DNA of 64,000 nucleotides, taken from the NCBI RefSeq assembly GCF_004014775.2, contig NZ_CP042808.1, positions 1,240,001 to 1,304,000 on the forward strand, given 5' to 3'. Positions within the stretch are counted from its first letter, which is position 1. Each line of letters starts with the position of its first letter. Of this stretch, positions 49,241-58,400 are shown one piece after another. A program made the position numbers and the translations under genes. The notes under the pieces were generated by a model. It worked only from the letters and a program-made list of their open reading frames with translations, was not told where the DNA came from and ran no database searches. Origin of the DNA: Acetobacter oryzoeni. GTDB lineage: Bacteria > Pseudomonadota > Alphaproteobacteria > Acetobacterales > Acetobacteraceae.

Positions 49241-51358
49241 TCAATCCAGTTTTTCACGCTGCCAGAAGCGGAGATTGCCACAGGTTTTTACAAATGCGTT
49301 GGCATCGTTTTGACTGCCCAGTTTAATGCAGCCTTTATCAACATCATCTGCCAAACCTGCCTTTTTGAATAATGTGCAAGCTTCTGAAGAATACCCAATA
49401 TATTTGCAGTGCGTGAAAGCGTCCGTCAGGAAGTCTTTGGCAGCAGGAGTGCTGGCCAGCACTTTTGTGCCTTCCTTGGAAGCCAGAATGGCTACAGCAT
49501 CGTATAATACCGATGGCCCGCCGTCTATTTTCTGCTGCGCAGCTACCTTGGTACCATCTGAGAGTGTAATGCCGCCAATTTTGGGGGCGATGACTTTATA
49601 ATTGGCTTTTTCTGCCTGAAGAGCGGCAATGAGCGCAGCAAAAAGGTCTGCATCTACGCCATCTGTCGCCAGAATACCCATTTTACGGCCAGCAAACGTT
49701 TTTGGCCCATTTTTAACGATACTGAGGGCATCAGATGGAGGAAGATCAGTGCGTGTAGGCTGCGTTACCTCAGCGGGTTCGGGCACTACAGGTAAGCCCA
49801 GATGATCGGCCACCGTTGTTGCCAGTTCCTCATCAATATGCAGGAGATGAGAGACAACGCGCGAACGGATATCAGGCCGCTCCACCTTGCTCAGTTCAAA
49901 CGTAATGCCATCTGCAATATGTTTCTGTTCAATAGGCGTCTGGCTGATGTAAAACTGCCGGGCCTGACTGTAGTGGTCTGAAAAACTTTCGGGCCGCAAC
50001 CGCCGTTTGGGGCCGGTTTCCTCACTTGCAAAACTGCGGAAGCCCTGTTTGGGGTTTTCACGCGGGCCACCTGCTGCGCCCCAACTATTTGGCTCGTAAT
50101 TGGCACGGCCCACGGGGTTGTGCATGGCCATATGCCCATCTTGTTGAAAATGCGCCATGGGGCATTTGGGGGCATTAATGGGAATATGCGTAAAATTGGG
50201 GCTGCCAAGCCGTTTTACCTGCGTATCCAGATATGAGAAGTTGCGGCCCTGAAGCAATGGGTCGTTCGAGAAATCAATGCCAGGCGGCACATTTTGGGTG
50301 CAAAACGCAACCTGCTCTGTTTCGGCAAAAAAGTTATCAACTACGTGGTCTAGCACCAGGCGGCCTACCGTTCTTACAGGCACTAACTCTTCGGGAATGA
50401 GTTTGGTGGGGTCCAGCACATCGAAATCGAACTTTTCAGCAAATTCTTCATCAAAAAGCTGCACGCCAAGTTCCCATTCAGGAAAGTCTCCGCTGGAAAT
50501 TGCGTTCCAAAGATCTCGCCGATGGAAATCAGGGTCCGCCCCATTGATCTTGACCGCTTCGTTCCAGACAACAGACTGTAAGCCCTGCTTTGGCTTCCAA
50601 TGAAACTTCACAAAGGTTGAGCGGTCATTGCTGTCCAGAAAACGGAATGTATGCACCCCAAACCCTTCCATAAAACGAAAGGATCGCGGGATACCCCGGT
50701 CTGACATGACCCACATGATCATATGGAAGCTTTCTGGGGTAAGCGAAATGAAATCCCAGAAGTTATCATGGGCCGATTGAGCCTGCGGAAAATCACGGTC
50801 TGGCGCGGGTTTTACGGAATGCACCATATCGGGAAACTTGATGGCATCCTGAATGAAGAATACCGGGATATTGTTGCCAACCAGATCCCAGTTGCCTTCC
50901 TTGGTGTAGAGTTTAACGGCAAATCCGCGAACATCTCGCGCAACATCAAATGAGCCTTTGGAGCCTGCAACCGTGGAAAACCGCACAAAAGCAGGTGTAC
51001 GTTCTCCCACATTCTGGAAAATAGCTGCGCGGGTAACGTCTGCAAGGCTATCTGTCAGCTCAAAATAACCGTGGGCACCATAGCCACGGGCATGCACAAC
51101 GCGTTCGGGAATACGTTCGTGGTCAAAGTGGAAAATCTTTTCCCGAAAATGGAAATCCTCCATCAATGCCGGGCCGCGGGCACCGTAACGCAACGTGTTC
51201 TGATCATCCGCTACGGGAATACCCTGAGCAGAGGTAAGCGTTGCAACATCACCCCCAGCTTGTTGGTGTGTTTCTCCCCCATTTCCCTGCTGTTCTGTAT
51301 AACTCGGTTCAAATTTGGTTTTAGCAGCCTTGCCTGACGTATTTTTTTTGACAGCCAT
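49241..51358 (-). CDS. katE: Large-subunit catalase (HPII/KatE type)
   Basis: 705 residues, clade 2 catalase. The essential distal histidine is H89 in [17 protein letters not shown] and the heme-ligand tyrosine lies in [11 protein letters not shown] flavodoxin/DJ-1-like C-terminal domain ([20 protein letters not shown]) is characteristic of the large-subunit class. It degrades hydrogen peroxide. GGAG lies upstream of the ATG, and a promoter like the alphaproteobacterial EcfG consensus lies about 100 bases upstream. Confidence 0.95.
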   Translation of the reverse strand: MAVKKNTSGKAAKTKFEPSYTEQQGNGGETHQQAGGDVATLTSAQGIPVADDQNTLRYGARGPALMEDFHFREKIFHFDHERIPERVVHARGYGAHGYFELTDSLADVTRAAIFQNVGERTPAFVRFSTVAGSKGSFDVARDVRGFAVKLYTKEGNWDLVGNNIPVFFIQDAIKFPDMVHSVKPAPDRDFPQAQSAHDNFWDFISLTPESFHMIMWVMSDRGIPRSFRFMEGFGVHTFRFLDSNDRSTFVKFHWKPKQGLQSVVWNEAVKINGADPDFHRRDLWNAISSGDFPEWELGVQLFDEEFAEKFDFDVLDPTKLIPEELVPVRTVGRLVLDHVVDNFFAETEQVAFCTQNVPPGIDFSNDPLLQGRNFSYLDTQVKRLGSPNFTHIPINAPKCPMAHFQQDGHMAMHNPVGRANYEPNSWGAAGGPRENPKQGFRSFASEETGPKRRLRPESFSDHYSQARQFYISQTPIEQKHIADGITFELSKVERPDIRSRVVSHLLHIDEELATTVADHLGLPVVPEPAEVTQPTRTDLPPSDALSIVKNGPKTFAGRKMGILATDGVDADLFAALIAALQAEKANYKVIAPKIGGITLSDGTKVAAQQKIDGGPSVLYDAVAILASKEGTKVLASTPAAKDFLTDAFTHCKYIGYSSEACTLFKKAGLADDVDKGCIKLGSQNDANAFVKTCGNLRFWQREKLD

Positions 51359-51457
51359 GATCTTCTCCTCGCCGTTGTTTTGGCGGGAGCGTCGTCCCTT
51401 TACATGTCTTAAAATCGTACGCCTTTAAGGTTTCGTCGCTCCCCGTATTTTAAGTCT

Positions 51458-51482
51458 TACGTATGGGGGGCAGAATAGTTCC
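51458..51482 (-). promoter_or_regulatory. EcfG-like general-stress promoter for katE
   Basis: On the minus strand GGAAC (51482-51478) and CGTA (51461-51458) are separated by 16 bases, against the EcfG consensus GGAAC-N16-CGTT. It lies about 100 bases upstream of katE. The functional call is inference. Confidence 0.4.
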
Positions 51483-51537
51483 TGTGGTGGATGCCAGCAC
51501 GCAAGCACAACAGCACAAAACGTGTTATGTTGAGTTT

Positions 51538-51960
51538 ATGGCAATTTCTATCCTTCCCAATATTTCTCTGGCCGATTCCGAATTGGAGGTCACTTATATC
51601 TTGGCGTCTGGTCCGGGTGGGCAGAATGTCAACAAGGTTGCCACGGCTGCTCAGTTACGGTTCGATGCAGCGTATTCTGCATCCTTGCCAGATCGGGTGC
51701 GGGCGCGTTTGCTGGAATTGGCGGGCAGTCGAGCCACGCGTGATGGCGTTATTGTTATTACGGCACGGCGTTTTCGCACGCAGCAACGCAATCGGGAGGA
51801 TGCAATAGAACGTCTGGCGGCTTTAATACGTGAGGCTGCGCATCGCCCGGCTTTTCGTGTTGCCACCCGTCCTAGCCGCGCAGCACGGCAGCGGCGCCTA
51901 CAAGGAAAAGCTCATCGCGCACGTATTAAACAAGGGCGAACAGTGCGGTTGGATGATTGA
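51538..51960 (+). CDS. arfB: Ribosome-rescue peptidyl-tRNA hydrolase ArfB
   Basis: About 140 residues. The catalytic GGQ is G27-G28-Q29 in ASGPGGQNVNKV, and the basic C-terminal tail (RQRRLQGKAHRARIKQG) enters the empty mRNA channel of stalled ribosomes. The start at 51538 begins MAISILPN; the open frame extends back to 51463 but lies in the katE promoter region. ArfB (YaeJ) hydrolyses peptidyl-tRNA on non-stop complexes. Confidence 0.92.
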   Translation: MAISILPNISLADSELEVTYILASGPGGQNVNKVATAAQLRFDAAYSASLPDRVRARLLELAGSRATRDGVIVITARRFRTQQRNREDAIERLAALIREAAHRPAFRVATRPSRAARQRRLQGKAHRARIKQGRTVRLDD

Positions 51961-52047
51961 TACCGCCCAATAAGCCCAAGCTGAATGAGCGGCTATTTTC
52001 CGTTAAAAATTATTTCTGCTTCTACTTTTTAAGATACATCCCGTTCT

Positions 52048-52072
52048 GGAACGTTTAATGCATTCCAGCGTT
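52048..52072 (+). promoter_or_regulatory. EcfG-like general-stress promoter upstream of small basic gene
   Basis: GGAAC (52048-52052) and CGTT (52069-52072) are separated by exactly 16 bases, a full match to the alphaproteobacterial EcfG consensus. The start codon at 52202 is about 120 bases downstream, and ndvB follows. The functional call is inference. Confidence 0.5.
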
Positions 52073-52201
52073 GAATAACGGCTGAATACTTGGCGGTTAG
52101 AATAATATTTTATCTGCCGGGTAACTTCATTTTCTTTTTTGCAATCTACCCAAAGTACACGCGAAACACCTGCGACTGCTTCTCTTGGATGGAGAACGAA
52201 T

Positions 52202-52417
52202 ATGCGCACTCCTTTTGTCAATACTCAGGCCCCTTCCCGTTCCTCCAAAACACAGAAAAAGGCGGAGCAGAAGACAGCTGATGCCAAAGCAGGCGGTAAA
52301 AAGCCGGCTTCAGAAAACAACAAAGCGCAAAATGAAGCGGTGAAAAAGCAGACTCTTCTAAAAGAAAAAGCACCGTCTTCTACCTCAAAAACAAGAAAAA
52401 GCCTGTTTCGGAAATAG
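52202..52417 (+). CDS. Small lysine-rich protein of unknown function
   Basis: 71 residues from an ATG with GGAG seven bases upstream. The composition is dominated by Lys, Ala, Ser, Glu and Gln with no predicted membrane segment, as in small stress-related DNA- or nucleoid-associated tails. I do not recognise a family. It lies 52 bases before ndvB on the same strand and follows the EcfG-like promoter, so it may be co-transcribed with ndvB. Confidence 0.6.
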   Translation: MRTPFVNTQAPSRSSKTQKKAEQKTADAKAGGKKPASENNKAQNEAVKKQTLLKEKAPSSTSKTRKSLFRK

Positions 52418-52469
52418 CACATAAAGGCCGCGTTTAACGTGAGTACGGCCCTTATAAGGGAGTTGGTAC

Positions 52470-55400
52470 ATGCATACAGAACAACCATCTGATACCGGCC
52501 CCAAAAGTGCCAGCCGTTCGTTTTTACGCCGTTTGTTCGGGGGGCATATTCATATCAACATACAGGATGACCTTTTCCCGATAAAAAGCGAAATTTTTGG
52601 CATTGAACGTTTGGAAGCGCACGCCAAAAGCTTGGCAGTTGCACAGGCCGTTGTGCCCGCCAAACATAATCGGCGCGGGCAGCCTCTTAAGCGCAGATTG
52701 GCAGAAAATGCGGCCCTGCTGGCTGCGGCGAATGAAACAGTAACCAAGGCAAGCCAAAGAGGACGACTGCTACCACCAGCCGCCCAATGGTTGGCAGATA
52801 ACTATGCCCTTATTGATATGCAAATTAGAGAAACCAGTCTGGATTTGCCGAGTGGTTACTATACGCGCCTGCCCAAGCTTGCGAATGGCCCTTTTATAGG
52901 TTTGCCGCGCGTGTTTGGCATTACATGGGCTTTTGTGGCCCATACAGACAGCTATCTTCAGCCCGATTTTCTGCGCCGGTTTCTGCTTGCCTACCAAACG
53001 GTTACACCACTTACGATAGGTGAGCTTTGGGCTGTTCCCATTACCTTGCGCATTGTTTTAATAGAAAATCTGCGCCGGATTGTAAGCGCCATTATAGATA
53101 GCCATGCCAGCCAACAAGCAGCGGATATTTTGGCTGATCAGCTTGCATCTGCGCGAAAGAGCGATGCGCCCGCATTGTCCGCCATATTATCTCAAATAGA
53201 TCCACGCATTATTACGCCTGCATTTACGGCGCAGCTTGCTCATCGCTCAAGAGGAATAGATCCAGAAAAAGATCCTGTGCTTATATGGCTGGAGCAGCGT
53301 CTGGCAGACAAAAAAACAAATATCGAGCAAGGCATTCAGGAATATTTACAAACACAGGGCGCCTTTAACGCTACCATTCGAAATATTATTACCAGTTTGC
53401 GGCATATTGCAGAATCCGACTGGACAGAAACATTTGAACAAGTGTGTTTGGTAGATACAGTATTTGCAGAATACGCAAGTTTTACATGCGCAGATTTTGC
53501 CAGCCGAGACCTTTACCGCAAAGCCATTGAAGATTTGGCCTATGGCAGCACTGTTGATGAAATTGATATTGCCAAAAAGGCGGTTTCCTTAGCGCAGGAA
53601 GCTGCTTCTTCCAATACGTTTGACCAACGCAAGAATGATCCCGGTTATTATCTGGTAATGGAGGGGCGCTCCATTCTGGAGGCCTCCATCGGCTTTCGCC
53701 CAAGCCTTACCAGAAAACTGGCGCAAACATTCTGCCAAAGCGGCATTACAGGTTATGCCGTAATTGTTTTTATGCTGGCGCTGATCTTCCTAGTTGGTCC
53801 TGTATGGCTTTCCTTTCAGGAAAGAGCATGGTTCCCGTGGGTAATCTTGGTGGCGGTTCTGGCATTTGCCCCCGCATTGGAAGCAGCAGTTGCGTGCATT
53901 AACTGGATGGCTTTGCGCGTTACCAAGGTAACGGCATTACCGGGATTGGAGCTTTTAGGCGGTATTCCGGTAAAATTGCGCACAATGGTGGTTATTCCTG
54001 CCCTGCTTACCAACGTAAAAACGGTGGAGGAGCTTTTATCCCGGTTGGAAGTCCACTACCTGGCCACACATGATAGCGGTGTGTACTTTGCGCTTTTGAC
54101 AGACTGGTCTGATCATTCAGAGGCTTCTGCCCCAGAGGATGCGGCACTTTTTCAGTCCGCTTCTGCCGGTATTCATCATCTTAACCAAAAATACGGATCT
54201 GTCCCGGATGGTAACAGGTTTCTCCTTCTTCATCGCCACAGGGTTTGGAGCGAGAGTGAAGGTGTATGGATGGGGTGGGAACGCAAGCGGGGCAAGTTGC
54301 ATGAACTGAACCGACTGTTGCGCGGTGCAACAGACACCACTTTTTTGGCAGAATGCTGCCAGAATATTCCTCAAGCTGTAAAATATATCGTCACGCTGGA
54401 TGCAGATACACGCCTGCCCCTTGAAACCGTTAAAAAACTGGTGGGTAAACTGGCGCACCCCCTTAATGCGCCACAGTTCAATGCCACAACCGGGCGTGTG
54501 CAACAGGGTTATGCCGTTTTGCAACCGCGCGTTACCCCCTCTTTGCCTATCGGGCATCAGAGCACGTTGTTCCAACGCATTTTTTCTGCATCTAGCGGAA
54601 TAGATGCCTATTCATCTGCCATATCAGATCTTTATCAGGATATGTTTGGAGAGGGATCTTACGCGGGCAAAGGCATTTACGAAATTGATGCGTTTGAAGC
54701 AGCCTTGGCCGGGCGTGTGCCAGAAGCAACCCTTTTAAGCCATGATCTGTTTGAGGGTATTTTTGCGCGTGCCGGGTTGGCGTCTGATATTGAGGTGATA
54801 GAGGAGTTTCCGACAGATTACCTGGTTGCGGCTCAAAGGCTCCATCGTTGGACGCGGGGAGACTGGCAACTGCTTCCCTGGATTGTTTCAGGCATATTTC
54901 GCACCCCTTCCCCGCGCGACAGTTTATCTGGAATTGCGCGCTGGAAAATGGTGGATAATTTGCGCCGCACCTTATGCGCGCCCTTTACTTTGTTGGCTCT
55001 GATTATCAGTTGGATTTTGTTGCCAGAAAACGCCGGTATCTGGACGTTGTTTATCCTTCTGATTATGGCCGTACCTGCTTTTCTGCCAGTTATTCCCGAT
55101 ATTGCTCCACGCCGAGAATGGATCAGTTTTCGTAGCTATTTTAATGTATTGGGAGCATCCATTTCCAATGCCGTTGTGATGTCGGCACTGAACATCACGT
55201 TTCTGGTGCATCAGGCCTGTTTGTTAGGTGATGCAATTATACGCACCCTTGGGCGCGTTTTTGTAACACGGCGATATTTGTTGCAATGGGTGCCTGCAGC
55301 GCAAACGGCAGATCTTTTGCAATCCGGGCTGCTTCAATATTACCTGAAGATGCTTTCTGCCCCACTTATTGCGGTTATTCTTGTCATACAAGTAACCATG

Positions 55401-58400
55401 CAGGATGTGGAAAACCTGATTTTTATTGGCCCACTGGCTGTTCTGTGGGCGTTTTCTCCCGCTATTGGGTTATGGACAAGCCGGGTAGCTGTTTTAACGG
55501 CGCAATCCCGCCCATCTCGCACTGATATTCGCACTTTGCGACTGACAGCCCGCAATACATGGCGCTTTTTTGAGGAGTTTGTTACAGCGGATGATCACAT
55601 GCTTCCGCCAGACAATTTTCAGGAAGTCCCCTCTCCCGTTGTAGCCAGACGCACATCTCCCACCAATATAGGGCTTTATCTTTTATGCACTGTCAGCGCC
55701 TATGATTTTGGCTGGAATGGCTTGGCAGATACAATAGAGCGGCTTGAAAACACATTTAAAACACTGGATGCATTAGAAAAACACAAAGGGCATTTGTATA
55801 ACTGGTACAGTACGGCTGATTTGGAGCCTCTGGCACCTTTATATGTTTCTACCGTAGATAGCGGTAATTTTGCTGGCCATCTTGTTGCTTTGGCCCGTGT
55901 TTGCCGAGAATGGACTCTCAATTCAGCCCAACCATCCATGTGGCGTGAGGGAATAGCAGATGCCATTACTTTAGCCATTACAGATCTTACTTTCCGTAAT
56001 GGTGAACGATTGCAGAATACAAAGCAGCAAAAAGTTCTTGTTCGGTCACTCGCACGGTTAAAAACATCTGTTCTGAGCGCCTCTGAAGTAAAAACCGAGG
56101 CCAGTTTGCTTTCATTGCTGAAGCAGGCGCAAACCATAGCAGAACACGCATCCCACCTGTATGCCGAACCCACTGCAGCAGAAGAACAAACTGCCGCAGA
56201 CCCACTTTTTTGGTGTTTGGCACCATTAAAAGCGATTGAAAGCCATTTGCGTGATTTGGACCACGCGCAAGGCACAACATTTGAAGCCCGGCTGAAAGAG
56301 CTGCAAACCAAAGCAACCATGCTTGCATATGGTATGGACTTTGCCTTTTTGCGCGATCCTGCACGCAAGCTTCTGTCTATCGGGTTTGTGGTAACCGAAG
56401 ATACGCCCGATAGTAACTGCTATGATCTGCTGGCCTCTGAATCTCGGTTGGCGGTCTTTTTTGCTATCGCAAAAGGAGACATTCCCGCGCGAGACTGGTT
56501 CCGTCTGGGGCGGGCCCTTACCTCGGCTGGCAGCGGAGCCGCACTGGTATCGTGGTCTGGCTCAATGTTTGAATATCTTATGCCTTCTCTGGTTATGCGC
56601 GCGCCTATAGGCAGCCTGCTCCAGCAAACCAATGCGCTTATTGTGCAGCGCCAGATTGCTTATGGGCAATCGCACAACATTCCATGGGGTATTTCGGAAT
56701 CAGCCTATAATGTGCGGGATGTCGATTATACGTATCAATACTCCAACTTTGGCATTCCGGGGCTAGGGTTAAAACGTGGCCTTGGGCAGGATAGAGTTGT
56801 GGCGCCCTATGCCACCCTGCTGGCCTCTATGGTTGATCCGCAAAAAGCTGTGGCCAATCTCTCTGTTCTGGAAAAAACAGGCGCGCACGGTCGATACGGT
56901 TTTTACGAAGCCCTGGATTACACTCCAGAACGCGTGCCGGATGGGCAGAAAATGGCCATTGTGCAGGCTTACATGGCGCATCACCAGGGCATGTCTATTC
57001 TTTCCGTTGCAGATGCCGTTCTGGACGGCATCATGAGAAAACGCTTTCATGATGACCCGGTGATAGCCTCGGCCGAATTGCTGTTGCAGGAACGCGCCCC
57101 ACGCACCGGTGCGGTGGCTCACCCTCTGCCAATAGAAGAATACCCGCTTCCCCGTTCGGAATTGCCGCAAGCTACATCTGGCCGCTATTACGGTACGGAT
57201 TATACGCCAGTACCTTTTACGCATCTTCTTTCCAATGGCCGTTATACAGTTATGCTCACGGCTGCAGGATCAGGCTACACCATGTGGCAAGGCTTGGCTG
57301 TTACGCGGTGGCGGGAAGACCCAACGCTGGATAATTTTGGGTCATATCTCTACCTCAAAAACGTAAAAACCGGGAAAGTCTGGTCTGCTGGCATTCAGCC
57401 CTGTGGGGAGGAGCCAGATGATTACGTAAGTGTTTTTCATGAAGATCGTGCAGAATTTACCCGGCGTGATGGTGCTCTCACCACAACGGTTGAGGTTATG
57501 GTTTCTGCGGAAGATGATGCTGATGTGCGCTACCTGACCGTTTTTAATGGTGGCTATGAGAATGTTGAAATAGACATTACATCTTATGCAGAACTCGCTT
57601 TGCTTGCGCCGGATGCTGATCTTGCGCATCCAGCGTTTACAAAACTGTTTGTAGAAACAGATTATCTACCAGAAGCCAAAGCGCTTATAGCAACCCGTAG
57701 GCGCCGCACGCCTGATGAACCGGAAATCTGGGCTGCGCATGTGGCTGTGTGCGCCACACCCATGACGGTAGAAACAAACCGCGCACAGTTTGTTGGCCGT
57801 GGCCGTACACTACAATCCCCTGCTGCATTGGCGGGAGAAACAGAATTATCTGGCCAAACAGGAACAGTGCTGGACCCCTGCTTTGCAATGCGCAGCCGTG
57901 TCAGCATTAAACCAGGCGCTACAGCGCGGATAACATTCTGGACAATGGTGGCTTCATCCCGTCAGGAGCTCGAACGCCTGATTGAGGTGCATCAGGATGA
58001 TACAGCGCTGGACCGTGCGCGCACACTGTCCTGGACACAGGCGCAAATCCAGTTTCGGCATTTTGATATTACACCAGCAGAAGCAGATCTGTTCCAGCGT
58101 TTGGCAGGCCACATTCTGTTTGCAAATGCTGCCTTACGGGCACCATCCGCAGTTATCATGCAGGGTATGGCCGCCCAGCCAATACTGTGGGAACAAGGTA
58201 TTTCTGGTGATCTGCCTCTGGTGGTTTTGCGCGTAAAGGATACGCCAGATACGGATATTATCCGGCAGGTTCTGCTGGCCCATGAATACTTGCGGCTTAA
58301 GCAGGTTGCTGTCGATCTGGTGCTAATGAATGAACATCCATCTTCTTACCTGCAGGATTTACAGAACACTCTTGAAAACCTTGTTCGCTCCATGCCCAAA

